A DNA stretch of 64,000 nt from NCBI RefSeq assembly GCF_000772105.1, contig NZ_CP009354.1, positions 2,418,001-2,482,000 on the forward strand, given 5' to 3'. The DNA comes from Vibrio tubiashii ATCC 19109. Lineage in GTDB: Bacteria; Pseudomonadota; Gammaproteobacteria; Enterobacterales; Vibrionaceae. The notes beneath the pieces are model-generated. The model was not told the DNA's origin. It did not search any database and was given only the letters and a program-made list of their open reading frames with translations. The stretch's first letter is position 1, and each line of letters opens with the position of its first letter. Both the position numbers and the translations under genes were made by a program. Positions 1 to 9,621 of the stretch are shown here, piece by piece.

Positions 1-2
1 GT

Positions 3-1091
3 TTAGTTGTTCTCTGCTAGCGCAGCTAACTGATCCGCTTGGTGCTCCTGAATAACCGGATCAATCAAGCTTGCTACCTCACCTTCCATCACTTCGTTTA
101 GGCGATAGATGGTTAGGTTAATACGGTGGTCTGAAACACGGCCTTGAGGGTAGTTATAGGTACGAATACGGTCACTACGATCACCAGAGCCTAGAAGATT
201 ACGACGTGTATCAGACTCTTCAGCCGCGCGTTTCGCTTCTTCTGCTTGAATAATACGAGCCGCGAGAACAGCCATCGCCTTCGCTTTGTTCTTATGCTGT
301 GAACGTTCGTCCTGACACTCTACAACTGTACCTGTTGGTAAGTGAGTAATACGAATCGCCGAGTCAGTGGTGTTAACGTGCTGACCACCCGCGCCTGATG
401 CACGGAATGTATCGATCTTAAGGTCTGCTGCTTTGATTTCTGGGATTTCCGCTTCTGGAATCTCTGCCATAACCGCTACGGTACACGCAGAAGTATGAAC
501 ACGGCCTTGCGATTCGGTTGCTGGAACACGTTGTACACGGTGACCGCCTGACTCAAACTTCAATACGCCATAAGCGCCATCACCAGAGACTTTCGCGATC
601 ATCTCTTTGTAACCGCCATGCTCTGCTTCATTTGAAGACATCACTTCGACGCGCCAACCTTTCTTTTCAGCAAACTTGCTATACATGCGGAACAGGTCGC
701 CTGCGAAGATACCCGCTTCGTCACCACCCGCACCCGCGCGGATTTCTAGGAAACAGTTACGGTCATCATTAGGATCTTTAGGTAGCAGTAAGATTTGCAG
801 TTCGTCATTTAGACGCTCAATCGTCTCTTTCGCTTCTTTGATCTCTTCCTGAGCCATTTCACGCATTTCTTCGTCATCTTCTTTTGCCATCTCTTCAGCA
901 GCGACCAGATCTTCTTGGGCTTGCTGATAAGCTTGGAAACACTTAGTGACTTCCTCTAGCTGAGAGTACTCTTTTGATAACGCGCGGAATTTATCTTGGT
1001 CACCGATCACATCAGGATCGCCAAGTAGATGTTGAACTTCTTCGTAACGCTCAACCAGGGTTTCTAGCTTAGTTAAAATAGAGGCTTTCAT
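3..1091 (-). CDS. prfA: Peptide chain release factor 1
   Basis: This is the class I release factor that reads UAA and UAG and triggers hydrolysis of peptidyl-tRNA on the ribosome. The 362-residue product has the family's usual length. The codon-reading motif PAT is at residues 190-192 and the catalytic GGQ at about 235-237, within GAGGQHVN. The N-terminal ~100 residues are charged and helical, as in RF1. It lies 46 bases downstream of hemA on the same strand, the conserved gammaproteobacterial hemA-prfA pair, so the two are probably co-transcribed. prmC, which methylates the GGQ glutamine, would be expected next but lies beyond the window edge. The gene looks complete. Confidence 0.98.
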   Translation of the reverse strand: MKASILTKLETLVERYEEVQHLLGDPDVIGDQDKFRALSKEYSQLEEVTKCFQAYQQAQEDLVAAEEMAKEDDEEMREMAQEEIKEAKETIERLNDELQILLLPKDPNDDRNCFLEIRAGAGGDEAGIFAGDLFRMYSKFAEKKGWRVEVMSSNEAEHGGYKEMIAKVSGDGAYGVLKFESGGHRVQRVPATESQGRVHTSACTVAVMAEIPEAEIPEIKAADLKIDTFRASGAGGQHVNTTDSAIRITHLPTGTVVECQDERSQHKNKAKAMAVLAARIIQAEEAKRAAEESDTRRNLLGSGDRSDRIRTYNYPQGRVSDHRINLTIYRLNEVMEGEVASLIDPVIQEHQADQLAALAENN

Positions 1092-1137
1092 AGTTTTCTT
1101 TAACTCAGGGGTCTAATGAAGTCTGTCACTCTTATGC

Positions 1138-2394
1138 CTAAGAATGATCAAGACCTAAACTTTGTCTAATAGTAGCAAGCCTTGCAGGCTCGCCTTTCTC
1201 GGCGGCACTTTGCAGTGCGCGGGTTGGAGCATGAATCAACTTGTTAGTTAATTTATTACTTAGCTCTAGCAGAACTTTTTCTGCATCCGCACCCGCTGCG
1301 AGAGACTGTAAACTTTTATTGAGAAGCTCTTCTCGAATGTCGTTCGCTGACTGACGGTACTCTCGAATACTGTCAACAGCTTGTAGAGAACGCATCCACG
1401 ACATAAATGCCGCACTTTCTTCACTGACAATCGCTTCCGCCTGAATCGCTTCGATTTTTCTCTGCTCCATGTTGCTATCAACAATAGTTTGCAGGTCATC
1501 AACAGAGTAAAGGTAAGCATCATTTAGCTCACCCACTTGCGATTCAATATCACGAGGGACAGCAATGTCGACCAACAGCATAGGTTGGAAACGACGCGCT
1601 TTTAATGCCGTTTCGACCATCCCTTTACCAATAATAGGTAGTGGGCTGGCGGTTGAACTGATAACGATATCTGCACGAGGCAGATGCTCAGGAATTTCAG
1701 GCAAACCAATAATTTCAGCGCCAAATTGCTCGGCTAAAGGAAGCGCGCGCTCCTTAGTACGGTTTGCGACGATCATCTTGCTACAACCATTGCCCGCAAG
1801 GTGCTTGGCCACCAATTCAATGGTTTCACCCGCGCCAACCAGTAACACTGTTGACTTCTCTAGCGATTCAAAAATATGCTTTGCGAGAGTACATGCTGCA
1901 TAAGCAACAGAAACGGCGTTGCCACCAATGTCTGTTTCAGTGCGAACTCGCTTAGCAACCGAGAAAGCTTTTTGAAACAGCTTCTCCATTGCCGCATCCA
2001 CTGCTTTACTCTCTCTTGAGTCAGAATAGGCTTGTTTCACCTGTCCTAAGATTTGAGGCTCACCCAGTACCAAAGAGTCCAAGCCACACGAGACTCGCAT
2101 TAAATGACGAATCGCAGCTTGCTCTTCATGGATATAAAGACTGGGTTTGAGATCTTCAGGACTAACTTGATGAAACTGACTTAACCAATCAATGATTTTG
2201 CTCTTGCCACCACTTTTCACATCGCAATAGATTTCGGTGCGATTACATGTAGAAACAATCACACTTCCATTTACGTTTTGGTTTTGGCCGAGCTGGTCTA
2301 ACGCTTCAGGTAACTTTTCCGGACCAAACGCGACTTTTTCACGAAGTTCGACTGAGGCCGTATTATGGTTGATACCTATAGCAAGCAAAGACAT
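1138..2394 (-). CDS. hemA: Glutamyl-tRNA reductase
   Basis: This enzyme catalyses the first committed step of C5-pathway tetrapyrrole synthesis, reducing glutamyl-tRNA(Glu) to glutamate-1-semialdehyde with NADPH. The product has the N-terminal catalytic signature STCNRTE with its active-site cysteine, a central GAGE nucleotide-binding segment ([10 protein letters not shown]) and a C-terminal helical dimerisation region. I chose the ATG at 2394, giving [11 protein letters not shown], because that matches the family's N-terminus; an in-frame ATG nine codons upstream adds an unlikely extension. The gene is divergent from lolB and is followed by prfA. It supplies haem precursors, and ferrochelatase (hemH) also lies in this window at 44.3-45.3 kb. 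Confidence 0.97.
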   Translation of the reverse strand: MSLLAIGINHNTASVELREKVAFGPEKLPEALDQLGQNQNVNGSVIVSTCNRTEIYCDVKSGGKSKIIDWLSQFHQVSPEDLKPSLYIHEEQAAIRHLMRVSCGLDSLVLGEPQILGQVKQAYSDSRESKAVDAAMEKLFQKAFSVAKRVRTETDIGGNAVSVAYAACTLAKHIFESLEKSTVLLVGAGETIELVAKHLAGNGCSKMIVANRTKERALPLAEQFGAEIIGLPEIPEHLPRADIVISSTASPLPIIGKGMVETALKARRFQPMLLVDIAVPRDIESQVGELNDAYLYSVDDLQTIVDSNMEQRKIEAIQAEAIVSEESAAFMSWMRSLQAVDSIREYRQSANDIREELLNKSLQSLAAGADAEKVLLELSNKLTNKLIHAPTRALQSAAEKGEPARLATIRQSLGLDHS

Positions 2395-2489
2395 GTATCG
2401 TTGGTTCTCTGAATCAGACAATGGACAAATAAGGTCGGAATTTTACTTGATGCCCCCGTTTATTGAAAGGGGAATCAGGATATGTTTTC

Positions 2490-2516
2490 TTGAGTTCGTG
2501 ATTTCAATGATATAGT
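2490..2516 (+). promoter_or_regulatory. Possible sigma-70 promoter for lolB operon
   Basis: TTGAGT (2490-2495) and TATAGT (2511-2516) lie in the lolB/hemA divergent gap, 40 bases before lolB. The 15-base spacer is shorter than ideal, so this is tentative. Confidence 0.3.
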
Positions 2517-2555
2517 GAGCAGATACTTTGGCTAAAACTGGATAAATAATCAGCA

Positions 2556-3170
2556 ATGGTGAAACATTTTCGATCTATTTTTCTCTTGCTCGTCGGCACA
2601 CTGTTTTTGCATGGTTGTGCAACCATTGACAGCACCACCAATGTCGAGTGGCAAACTCACCAACAACGTTTAGCCACCATTCAAGATTACCGAGCCAATG
2701 GCAAACTCGGCTACATTGCCCCTGAGCAACGGCAGTCACTTAACTTCCAATGGGCTCACTCTCCGACATTAACCCATTTAAGAATGACCACCTTTCTCGG
2801 TCAAACTGCGCTTAACCTAAAATCCACTCTGGATGGTGCTAGCGTCGAAACTTATGATGATCAAACCTTTTACGCTTCCAGCCCAGAAGCATTGATAAAG
2901 CAGCTGACGGGGCTAAACATTCCTGTAGAGCAACTCAATGATTGGATGTTAGGTCGACCAACTCAAGCCGATGACTACCAATTGAACCAAACCAACACCC
3001 TTGCATCTTTAACCAAGCAAGTGGGCGCCCAAGTATGGCAGCTTAATTACGCCAGTTATCAAGATGTGCTAATCGACGGTATTGCTCTCCCATTACCGAA
3101 AAAGATGAAGCTCATACAAGGCGATATCTCTATAAACATCATTATTTCGAAGTGGAATACAAACCAATGA
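2556..3170 (+). CDS. lolB: Outer-membrane lipoprotein receptor LolB
   Basis: LolB receives lipoproteins from the periplasmic carrier LolA and inserts them in the outer membrane. The 204-residue product starts with a lipoprotein signal peptide ending in the lipobox LHGC, with the acylated cysteine at about residue 21. The body resembles the LolB beta-barrel fold family. It is the first gene of a plus-strand run with ispE; its stop codon overlaps the ispE start as ATGA, implying translational coupling. The lolB-ispE-prs order is the conserved gammaproteobacterial arrangement, which supports the call beyond the modest sequence signature. Confidence 0.92.
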   Translation: MVKHFRSIFLLLVGTLFLHGCATIDSTTNVEWQTHQQRLATIQDYRANGKLGYIAPEQRQSLNFQWAHSPTLTHLRMTTFLGQTALNLKSTLDGASVETYDDQTFYASSPEALIKQLTGLNIPVEQLNDWMLGRPTQADDYQLNQTNTLASLTKQVGAQVWQLNYASYQDVLIDGIALPLPKKMKLIQGDISINIIISKWNTNQ

Positions 3171-4039
3171 TCTCGGAAACCACTCACTGGCCTTCTCCAG
3201 CAAAACTCAATCTGTTTCTTTACATCACCGGACGCCGTGACAATGGCTATCACGAACTGCAAACCTTATTTCAGTTCCTTGATCATGGCGACGATCTCAC
3301 CATCACCGCCAACATTAAGGGCGACATTACCCTATCCCCACAGATACCAGGTGTTGCGCTTGAAGATAATCTAATCTGGAAAGCCGCAACCGCTCTGAAG
3401 CAAAAGTCAGGTTGTCCTTTCGGTGCTCATATTAAACTTAACAAAATCCTTCCAATGGGAGGCGGTATTGGTGGCGGGTCATCAAACGCTGCAACGACGC
3501 TTGTCGCCCTGAATCATCTTTGGCAAACAGACCTCTCTGAAGATGAACTGGCAGAGATCGGATTAAAGCTTGGGGCGGATGTCCCCGTCTTTACACGCGG
3601 ATTTGCGGCCTTTGCGGAAGGTGTCGGTGAAGAGCTGACTCCTGCACAGCCTGATGAAAAATGGTACTTAGTCGTCAGACCTAATGTTTCGATTGCCACT
3701 GTCGATATTTTCACTCACCCTGGTTTAACGCGAAACACGCCAAAACGTACGCTAGCAGCCCTTCTTGAGGGTAATTACGGAAACGATTGCGAAAAAATTG
3801 TTCGAATGCTGTACCAAGAGGTTGATAAGCAACTTTCTTGGCTGCTACAATACGCGCCGTCGCGGTTGACCGGGACGGGATCATGCGTTTTTGCCGAGTT
3901 TTCGAGCAAAAATGAAGCTGAAACTACTCTCGGGAAACTGCCAGACACTGTCTCCGCATTTGTCGCTAAAGGCAAGAATATTTCGCCTTTATACGAGACA
4001 CTGGCTAAGTATCGCTTAGCCCACTCACAATCTATTTAA
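3167..4039 (+). CDS. ispE: 4-diphosphocytidyl-2-C-methyl-D-erythritol kinase
   Basis: IspE phosphorylates CDP-methylerythritol at the 2-hydroxyl in the non-mevalonate isoprenoid pathway. It is a GHMP kinase: the N-terminus SPAKLNLFL and the glycine-rich ATP loop [14 protein letters not shown] are present, as is a C-terminal TGTGSCVF segment. I chose the ATG at 3167, which overlaps the lolB stop as ATGA and gives 290 residues, close to the usual ~283-290. A GTG five codons upstream is possible but less attractive. Confidence 0.96.
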   Translation: MISETTHWPSPAKLNLFLYITGRRDNGYHELQTLFQFLDHGDDLTITANIKGDITLSPQIPGVALEDNLIWKAATALKQKSGCPFGAHIKLNKILPMGGGIGGGSSNAATTLVALNHLWQTDLSEDELAEIGLKLGADVPVFTRGFAAFAEGVGEELTPAQPDEKWYLVVRPNVSIATVDIFTHPGLTRNTPKRTLAALLEGNYGNDCEKIVRMLYQEVDKQLSWLLQYAPSRLTGTGSCVFAEFSSKNEAETTLGKLPDTVSAFVAKGKNISPLYETLAKYRLAHSQSI

Positions 4040-4068
4040 AAACTGGACGCAACCCTGAGGTTTCCACC

Positions 4069-5013
4069 GTGCCTGATATGAAGCTATTTGCTGGTAACGC
4101 TACACCTGAACTAGCCCAACGTATTGCTGATCGTCTATACATCTCTCTTGGTGATGCTACTGTTTCTCGTTTTTCTGATGGCGAAGTCGCTGTTCAAATC
4201 AACGAAAACGTACGTGGTAGTGATGTTTTCATCATCCAATCTACTTGTGCACCAACTAACGACAACCTAATGGAACTTGTAGTGATGATTGACGCAATGC
4301 GCCGCGCTTCAGCGGGCCGTATTACAGCAGTTATCCCTTACTTTGGTTACGCTCGCCAAGACCGTCGTGTACGTTCTGCTCGTGTGCCAATCACTGCTAA
4401 AGTTGTTGCAGATTTCCTTTCTAACGTTGGCGTTGACCGCGTTCTAACAATCGACCTTCACGCTGAGCAAATCCAAGGCTTCTTCGATGTTCCAGTTGAC
4501 AACATCTTCGGTACACCTGTACTGCTAGAAGACATGGAAGCTCGCGGCCTAGAGAACCCAGTAGTGGTATCTCCAGACCTAGGTGGTGTTGTTCGTGCTC
4601 GTGCAACTGCAAAAGCACTAGGTGACATCGATATTGCTATCGTTGATAAGCGCCGTCCACGTGCTAACGTTTCTGAAGTGATGAACCTAATCGGTGATGT
4701 TGAAGGTCGCGACTGTGTGATCGTTGATGACATGATCGATACAGGCGGTACGCTATGTAAAGCAGCTGAAGCGCTAAAGGAGCGCGGTGCTAAGCGTGTA
4801 TTCGCTTACGCAACTCACGCTGTATTCTCAGGCAACGCAGCTCAAAACATCGGTAACTCAGTGCTAGACCAAGTTATCGTGACTGACTCAATCACACTAC
4901 CAAAAGAGATGGAAGCGACAGGTAAAGTGACTTGTCTAAGCCTTTCTCGCATGCTTGCTGAAGCAATCCGTCGCATCAGCAATGAAGAGTCAATCTCAGC
5001 GATGTTCAACTAA
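4069..5013 (+). CDS. prs: Ribose-phosphate pyrophosphokinase
   Basis: PRPP synthetase transfers pyrophosphate from ATP to ribose-5-phosphate, making PRPP for purine, pyrimidine, histidine, tryptophan and NAD synthesis. The 314-residue product has the expected length and motifs: [11 protein letters not shown] near residue 130 and the PRPP-binding loop [10 protein letters not shown] near 220. Translation starts at a GTG (4069), giving [10 protein letters not shown]; the internal ATG at codon 4 is an alternative. It follows ispE by 29 bases and is followed by a strong intrinsic terminator. Its codon usage looks strongly biased, as expected for a highly expressed gene. Confidence 0.97.
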   Translation: MPDMKLFAGNATPELAQRIADRLYISLGDATVSRFSDGEVAVQINENVRGSDVFIIQSTCAPTNDNLMELVVMIDAMRRASAGRITAVIPYFGYARQDRRVRSARVPITAKVVADFLSNVGVDRVLTIDLHAEQIQGFFDVPVDNIFGTPVLLEDMEARGLENPVVVSPDLGGVVRARATAKALGDIDIAIVDKRRPRANVSEVMNLIGDVEGRDCVIVDDMIDTGGTLCKAAEALKERGAKRVFAYATHAVFSGNAAQNIGNSVLDQVIVTDSITLPKEMEATGKVTCLSLSRMLAEAIRRISNEESISAMFN

Positions 5014-5038
5014 TCGCCACTGCGGTTAAATCGAATTG

Positions 5039-5066
5039 AAAACACCCCTTCTTGGGGTGTTTTTTT
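5039..5066 (+). terminator. Intrinsic terminator after prs
   Basis: A GC-rich hairpin (arms ACACCCC and GGGGTGT, five-base loop) flanked by A and T tracts lies 25 bases past the prs stop. It separates prs from pth. Confidence 0.9.
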
Positions 5067-5152
5067 ATTTGTGCTTATTGCTCGTCTCGCCCGAGACAAG
5101 AATTGTATGCTATCATACTGCGCTTTTTGAGATTCCAAGAGAGATCCTAACC

Positions 5153-5743
5153 TTGAGTCAACAAATTAAACTTCTTGTCGGCCTTGCTAATCCTGGGCCT
5201 GAATATGCCAGAACCCGTCACAATGCGGGGGCATGGGTAGTAGAAGAACTCGCACGTATTCACAACGTCACTCTAAAGAACGAAGCCAAGTACTTTGGAA
5301 TGACAGGGCGAATTATGGTTAACGGTCAGGATCTCCGTTTGCTTATCCCAACCACTTTTATGAACCTCTCAGGTAAATCTATTGCTGCTTTAGCGAAGTT
5401 TTATCAAATTAAACCTGAAGAGATCATGGTTGCGCACGATGAGCTAGATCTACCACCAGGTGTCGCAAAGTTTAAGAAAGGCGGTGGCCACGGTGGACAT
5501 AACGGCTTACGCGACACCATTAGTAAGCTTGGTAATTGCAAAGATTTCTATCGCCTTAGGATCGGCATTGGTCATCCTGGGCACAAAGACAAAGTTGCTG
5601 GATTTGTTTTAGGCAAAGCCCCAGCAAAAGAACAAGAGCTTCTTGATGCAGCGGCAGATGAATCTGTTCGTTGTTTAGACATCCTGATTAAGGATGGTCT
5701 ATCAAAAGCGCAAAATCGTTTACACACGTTCAAAGCTGAATAA
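5153..5743 (+). CDS. pth: Peptidyl-tRNA hydrolase
   Basis: Pth cleaves peptidyl-tRNA released by abortive translation and recycles the tRNA. The protein starts [14 protein letters not shown] and carries the catalytic histidine in TRHNAG (about residue 23), plus HDELDLPPG and [11 protein letters not shown], all hallmark motifs. The start is a TTG at 5153, preceded by AGAGAGAT. The open frame extends upstream to 5036, but that part crosses the prs terminator and is not plausible coding sequence. The resulting 196 residues match the ~194 of the E. coli enzyme. ychF follows directly, the usual pair. Confidence 0.95.
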   Translation: MSQQIKLLVGLANPGPEYARTRHNAGAWVVEELARIHNVTLKNEAKYFGMTGRIMVNGQDLRLLIPTTFMNLSGKSIAALAKFYQIKPEEIMVAHDELDLPPGVAKFKKGGGHGGHNGLRDTISKLGNCKDFYRLRIGIGHPGHKDKVAGFVLGKAPAKEQELLDAAADESVRCLDILIKDGLSKAQNRLHTFKAE

Positions 5744-5753
5744 GGTTACTATC

Positions 5754-6845
5754 ATGGGTTTTAAATGTGGCATCGTTGGTCTACCAAACGTAGGTAAGTC
5801 AACTCTGTTTAATGCACTCACTAAAGCAGGTATCGAAGCGGCAAACTTCCCGTTTTGTACTATCGAGCCAAACACAGGTGTAGTACCTGTGCCAGATCTG
5901 CGCTTAGACGCACTAGCAAAGATTGTTAACCCACAAAAAGTACTACCAACCACAATGGAATTCGTTGATATCGCGGGCCTCGTTGCTGGTGCTTCACGTG
6001 GTGAAGGTTTAGGTAACAAATTCCTAGCAAACATCCGCGAAACTGACGCGATCGGTCACGTTGTACGCTGTTTTGAAAATGAAAACATCGTTCACGTTGC
6101 AGGTAAAGTATCACCAATCGAAGACATCGAGGTGATCAACCTAGAACTTGCAATGGCTGACCTAGATTCTTGTGAGCGCGCGATTCAGCGTAATGCTAAG
6201 AAAGCCAAAGGTGGCGACAAAGACGCGAAGTTTGAACTGACCGTACTTGAGAAACTACTTCCAGTTCTAACTGAAGGTGGCATGGCGCGTACCGTTGAGC
6301 TATCAAAAGAAGAGCTTGCAGCAGTGGGTTACCTAAACTTCCTAACGCTTAAGCCAACCATGTACATCGCTAACGTTAACGAAGATGGTTTCGAGAACAA
6401 CCCGTACCTAGACGCTGTACGTGAATACGCAGAGAAAGAGAACAACGTCGTTGTTGCAGTATGTGCAGCAATCGAATCTGAACTTTCTGAGCTTGACGAT
6501 GAAGATCGTGAAGAGTTCCTTGCAGATATGGGCATTGAAGAACCGGGCCTTAACCGCGTGATCCGTTCAGGCTACGAGCTATTAACGCTACACACTTACT
6601 TTACTGCTGGCGTTAAAGAAGTTCGTGCATGGACTATCCCTGTAGGTGCAACAGCGCCTCAAGCAGCGGGTAAGATCCACACTGACTTCGAGAAAGGCTT
6701 CATTCGAGCTGAAGTTGTTGGTTACGATGACTTTATCCAGTTTAATGGTGAAAGCGGTGCGAAAGATGCAGGTAAATGGCGTTTAGAAGGTAAAGATTAC
6801 ATCGTAAAAGATGGCGATGTTGTTCACTTCCGTTTCAACGTTTAA
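5754..6845 (+). CDS. ychF: Redox-regulated ATPase YchF
   Basis: YchF is an Obg-family P-loop ATPase, unusual in preferring ATP, linked to ribosome binding and oxidative-stress response. The product (363 residues) has the P-loop GLPNVGKST near the N-terminus, [10 protein letters not shown] as switch region, a central coiled-coil insertion and a C-terminal TGS domain. I chose the ATG at 5754 ([12 protein letters not shown]), ten bases after the pth stop; the frame remains open upstream within pth but that extension is not family-like. It is the last gene of the lolB-to-ychF run and is followed by a terminator. Confidence 0.97.
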   Translation: MGFKCGIVGLPNVGKSTLFNALTKAGIEAANFPFCTIEPNTGVVPVPDLRLDALAKIVNPQKVLPTTMEFVDIAGLVAGASRGEGLGNKFLANIRETDAIGHVVRCFENENIVHVAGKVSPIEDIEVINLELAMADLDSCERAIQRNAKKAKGGDKDAKFELTVLEKLLPVLTEGGMARTVELSKEELAAVGYLNFLTLKPTMYIANVNEDGFENNPYLDAVREYAEKENNVVVAVCAAIESELSELDDEDREEFLADMGIEEPGLNRVIRSGYELLTLHTYFTAGVKEVRAWTIPVGATAPQAAGKIHTDFEKGFIRAEVVGYDDFIQFNGESGAKDAGKWRLEGKDYIVKDGDVVHFRFNV

Positions 6846-6868
6846 TTTGCGTCCAAGTCATTGACTTT

Positions 6869-6896
6869 AAAAGCCAGCACTTACGCTGGCTTTTTT
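6869..6896 (+). terminator. Intrinsic terminator after ychF
   Basis: Hairpin arms AAGCCAGC and GCTGGCTT followed by a T tract, 24 bases after the ychF stop. Confidence 0.88.
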
Positions 6897-7031
6897 ATTG
6901 CCCTTTAACAAAGAAACAAATTAACTCTTCCAAGTGATGTCAATTTGTTATCAGTTTTCGATCATTAACACGCCTCTTTGTTTAAAAAGAAACCGAACGG
7001 TTGATTTCTGAGGATTTATTCAAAAAAACTA

Positions 7032-7067
7032 TTGACGGCTTTGCCTCAACTTCGCATAATGCGCGCC
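7032..7067 (+). promoter_or_regulatory. Promoter of the tRNA cluster
   Basis: TTGACG (7032-7037), a 17-base spacer and CATAAT (7055-7060) form a near-consensus sigma-70 promoter. The discriminator GCGCGCC (7061-7067) is GC-rich, as in stringently controlled stable-RNA promoters. The first tRNA begins 48 bases downstream of this block. Confidence 0.82.
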
Positions 7068-7114
7068 GTTCCCAACGATAAGGCAACGAATCGGAGAGAA
7101 CAAAAATATGGTAT

Positions 7115-7191
7115 GGCTACGTAGCTCAGCTGGTTAGAGCACATCACTCATAATGATGGGGTCACAGGTTCGAATCCCGTCGTAGCCACCA
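7115..7191 (+). tRNA. tRNA-Met (CAT), copy 1
   Basis: 77-base cloverleaf beginning GGCTACGTAG with encoded CCA and anticodon CAT in the loop CTCATAA. It is elongator-type: position 1 pairs with position 72, unlike initiator tRNA. Confidence 0.96.
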
Positions 7192-7230
7192 TTCCTAAAC
7201 ACTTTTCTTTTAAAGTCGTTAGGAATTGAT

Positions 7231-7315
7231 GCGGAAGTGGCGGAATTGGTAGACGCACCAGATTTAGGTTCTGGCGCCGCAAGGTGTGAGAGTTCAAGTC
7301 TCTCCTTCCGCACCA
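7231..7315 (+). tRNA. tRNA-Leu (TAG), copy 1
   Basis: 85-base class II tRNA with long variable arm, anticodon TAG in the loop TTTAGGT, and encoded CCA. Confidence 0.96.
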
Positions 7316-7344
7316 TATTTTATAGCTTTTATAGCTATACCTGC

Positions 7345-7419
7345 AGGTCTATCGCCAAGCGGTAAGGCAGCGGCTTTTGATGCCGCCATTCCCTGGTTCG
7401 AATCCAGGTAGACCTGCCA
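7345..7419 (+). tRNA. tRNA-Gln (TTG), copy 1
   Basis: 75-base tRNA. The acceptor stem is AGGTCTA/TAGACCT with discriminator G and encoded CCA; the anticodon is TTG in the loop TTTTGAT. Confidence 0.96.
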
Positions 7420-7497
7420 CTATTCAGGGTGTCGAGCCTAATTAAAAAAGGGCTTGTCACTAAGAGCTAGAGAGTTTATATTGTCTCGCTCACGAGT

Positions 7498-7574
7498 GGC
7501 TACGTAGCTCAGCTGGTTAGAGCACATCACTCATAATGATGGGGTCACAGGTTCGAATCCCGTCGTAGCCACCA
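7498..7574 (+). tRNA. tRNA-Met (CAT), copy 2
   Basis: Identical in sequence to the copy at 7115-7191. Confidence 0.96.
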
Positions 7575-7626
7575 TTTACAATTTCATATGGCTTTTACCA
7601 ATTAGCGGTATGAATACAAAATTGAT

Positions 7627-7711
7627 GCGGAAGTGGCGGAATTGGTAGACGCACCAGATTTAGGTTCTGGCGCCGCAAGGTGTGAGAGTTCAAGTCTCTC
7701 CTTCCGCACCA
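7627..7711 (+). tRNA. tRNA-Leu (TAG), copy 2
   Basis: Identical in sequence to the copy at 7231-7315. Confidence 0.96.
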
Positions 7712-7742
7712 TTATTTGAAGTCTCTTTAGTTAGAGCACTGC

Positions 7743-7817
7743 AGGTCTATCGCCAAGCGGTAAGGCAGCGGCTTTTGATGCCGCCATTCCCTGGTTCGAA
7801 TCCAGGTAGACCTGCCA
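7743..7817 (+). tRNA. tRNA-Gln (TTG), copy 2
   Basis: Identical in sequence to the copy at 7345-7419. Confidence 0.96.
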
Positions 7818-7868
7818 TTACAACTTCATTACGCTTTTACCAATTAGCGGGATGAACACAAACTTGTT

Positions 7869-7953
7869 GCGGAAGTGGCGGAATTGGTAGACGCACCAGA
7901 TTTAGGTTCTGGCGCCGCAAGGTGTGAGAGTTCAAGTCTCTCCTTCCGCACCA
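7869..7953 (+). tRNA. tRNA-Leu (TAG), copy 3
   Basis: Same 85-base gene. The spacer before it is nearly the same as the spacers before the later Leu copies, so it is part of a tandem Leu-Gln unit. Confidence 0.96.
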
Positions 7954-7984
7954 TTATTTGAAGTCTCTTTAGTTAGAGCACTGC

Positions 7985-8059
7985 AGGTCTATCGCCAAGC
8001 GGTAAGGCAGCGGCTTTTGATGCCGCCATTCCCTGGTTCGAATCCAGGTAGACCTGCCA
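7985..8059 (+). tRNA. tRNA-Gln (TTG), copy 3
   Basis: Same 75-base gene as the other Gln copies. It is preceded by the recurring Leu-Gln spacer, which ends GAGCACTGC. Confidence 0.96.
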
Positions 8060-8109
8060 TACAACTTCATTACGCTTTTACCAATTAGCGGGATGAACAC
8101 AAAATTGAT

Positions 8110-8194
8110 GCGGAAGTGGCGGAATTGGTAGACGCACCAGATTTAGGTTCTGGCGCCGCAAGGTGTGAGAGTTCAAGTCTCTCCTTCCGCACCA
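8110..8194 (+). tRNA. tRNA-Leu (TAG), copy 4
   Basis: Same 85-base gene with anticodon TAG and encoded CCA. Confidence 0.96.
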
Positions 8195-8225
8195 TTATTT
8201 GAAATCTCTTTAATTAGAGCACTGC

Positions 8226-8300
8226 AGGTCTATCGCCAAGCGGTAAGGCAGCGGCTTTTGATGCCGCCATTCCCTGGTTCGAATCCAGGTAGACCTGCCA
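8226..8300 (+). tRNA. tRNA-Gln (TTG), copy 4
   Basis: Same 75-base gene. It is followed after eight bases by the first tRNA-Gln remnant. Confidence 0.96.
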
Positions 8301-8308
8301 CTATTTAT

Positions 8309-8376
8309 AGGTACAGTGGATAACATCTTTTGATGCCTCGTCTATTGTCCCTGGCTCGGCTCTAAGTAGCCTGCCA
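8309..8376 (+). pseudogene. Degenerate tRNA-Gln remnant 1
   Basis: These 68 bases keep recognisable parts of tRNA-Gln: AGGT at the 5' end, the anticodon loop CTTTTGATG, CCCTGG of the T arm and the 3' end CCTGCCA. The D arm is shortened, and neither the lower acceptor stem nor the anticodon stem pairs, so a functional cloverleaf is unlikely. A second copy with two base differences is at 8870-8937. Confidence 0.75.
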
Positions 8377-8427
8377 TACAACTTCATATGGTTCTCACCA
8401 ATTGAACGATATGAACACAAAATTGAT

Positions 8428-8512
8428 GCGGAAGTGGCGGAATTGGTAGACGCACCAGATTTAGGTTCTGGCGCCGCAAGGTGTGAGAGTTCAAGTCTCT
8501 CCTTCCGCACCA
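8428..8512 (+). tRNA. tRNA-Leu (TAG), copy 5
   Basis: Same 85-base gene with anticodon TAG and encoded CCA. Confidence 0.96.
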
Positions 8513-8543
8513 TTATTTGAAGTCTCTTTAGTTAGAGCACTGC

Positions 8544-8618
8544 AGGTCTATCGCCAAGCGGTAAGGCAGCGGCTTTTGATGCCGCCATTCCCTGGTTCGA
8601 ATCCAGGTAGACCTGCCA
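8544..8618 (+). tRNA. tRNA-Gln (TTG), copy 5
   Basis: Same 75-base gene as the other Gln copies. Confidence 0.96.
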
Positions 8619-8670
8619 CTACAACTTCATATGGTTCTCACCAATTGAACGATATGAACACAAAATTGAT

Positions 8671-8755
8671 GCGGAAGTGGCGGAATTGGTAGACGCACCA
8701 GATTTAGGTTCTGGCGCCGCAAGGTGTGAGAGTTCAAGTCTCTCCTTCCGCACCA
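8671..8755 (+). tRNA. tRNA-Leu (TAG), copy 6
   Basis: Same 85-base gene with anticodon TAG and encoded CCA. Confidence 0.96.
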
Positions 8756-8786
8756 TTATTTGAAGTCTCTTTAATTAGAGCACTGC

Positions 8787-8861
8787 AGGTCTATCGCCAA
8801 GCGGTAAGGCAGCGGCTTTTGATGCCGCCATTCCCTGGTTCGAATCCAGGTAGACCTGCCA
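8787..8861 (+). tRNA. tRNA-Gln (TTG), copy 6
   Basis: Same 75-base gene. It is followed after eight bases by the second tRNA-Gln remnant. Confidence 0.96.
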
Positions 8862-8869
8862 CTATTTAT

Positions 8870-8937
8870 AGGTTCAGTGGATAACATCTTTTGATGCCTC
8901 GTCTATTGTCCCTGGTTCGGCTCTAAGTAGCCTGCCA
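8870..8937 (+). pseudogene. Degenerate tRNA-Gln remnant 2
   Basis: Second copy of the 68-base tRNA-Gln remnant, differing from 8309-8376 at two positions. It lies at the same place, eight bases after an intact tRNA-Gln, which shows that the whole repeat unit was duplicated. Confidence 0.75.
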
Positions 8938-8987
8938 TACAACTTCATTACGCTTTTACCAATTAGCGGGATGAACACAAAATTGAT

Positions 8988-9072
8988 GCGGAAGTGGCGG
9001 AATTGGTAGACGCACCAGATTTAGGTTCTGGCGCCGCAAGGTGTGAGAGTTCAAGTCTCTCCTTCCGCACCA
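8988..9072 (+). tRNA. tRNA-Leu (TAG), copy 7
   Basis: Same 85-base gene with anticodon TAG and encoded CCA. Confidence 0.96.
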
Positions 9073-9075
9073 TTT

Positions 9076-9152
9076 GGCTACGTAGCTCAGCTGGTTAGAG
9101 CACATCACTCATAATGATGGGGTCACAGGTTCGAATCCCGTCGTAGCCACCA
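9076..9152 (+). tRNA. tRNA-Met (CAT), copy 3
   Basis: Same 77-base gene. Only three bases separate it from the preceding tRNA-Leu, so processing must release closely packed ends. Confidence 0.96.
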
Positions 9153-9201
9153 TTTATTTCGATCGTCTGTAGTTATACACATGATCATGTAGTTTCAAGA
9201 T

Positions 9202-9286
9202 GCGGAAGTGGCGGAATTGGTAGACGCACCAGATTTAGGTTCTGGCGCCGCAAGGTGTGAGAGTTCAAGTCTCTCCTTCCGCACCA
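9202..9286 (+). tRNA. tRNA-Leu (TAG), copy 8
   Basis: Same 85-base gene with anticodon TAG and encoded CCA. Confidence 0.96.
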
Positions 9287-9311
9287 TCCTGAAGACTACA
9301 GCCATATTTAT

Positions 9312-9396
9312 GCGGAAGTGGCGGAATTGGTAGACGCACCAGATTTAGGTTCTGGCGCCGCAAGGTGTGAGAGTTCAAGTCTCTCCTTCCGCACCA
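9312..9396 (+). tRNA. tRNA-Leu (TAG), copy 9
   Basis: Same 85-base gene; two Leu copies are adjacent here with no Gln between them. Confidence 0.96.
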
Positions 9397-9398
9397 TT

Positions 9399-9475
9399 GG
9401 CTACGTAGCTCAGCTGGTTAGAGCACATCACTCATAATGATGGGGTCACAGGTTCGAATCCCGTCGTAGCCACCA
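9399..9475 (+). tRNA. tRNA-Met (CAT), copy 4
   Basis: Same 77-base gene, two bases after a tRNA-Leu. Confidence 0.96.
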
Positions 9476-9527
9476 TTTACAACTTCGTATTGCTTTTACC
9501 AATTAGCAATATGAATACAGACTTGTT

Positions 9528-9612
9528 GCGGAAGTGGCGGAATTGGTAGACGCACCAGATTTAGGTTCTGGCGCCGCAAGGTGTGAGAGTTCAAGTCTCT
9601 CCTTCCGCACCA
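9528..9612 (+). tRNA. tRNA-Leu (TAG), copy 10
   Basis: Last tRNA of the cluster; the intrinsic terminator follows within ten bases. Confidence 0.96.
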
Positions 9613-9621
9613 TTATTTAAA

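Noticed and set aside
5036..5152. Longer N-terminus for peptidyl-tRNA hydrolase
   Set aside because: The extension lies over the prs terminator and does not match the family; the TTG at 5153 gives the correct start.
7134..8692. Several open frames of 60-80 codons inside the tRNA cluster
   Set aside because: They run through tRNA genes on either strand and recur because the tRNAs recur; none has coding features.
7115..9612. Regular repeats and spacers resembling a CRISPR array
   Set aside because: The repeats are 75-85 base tRNAs with cloverleaf structure and encoded CCA, and the spacers are themselves repeated.
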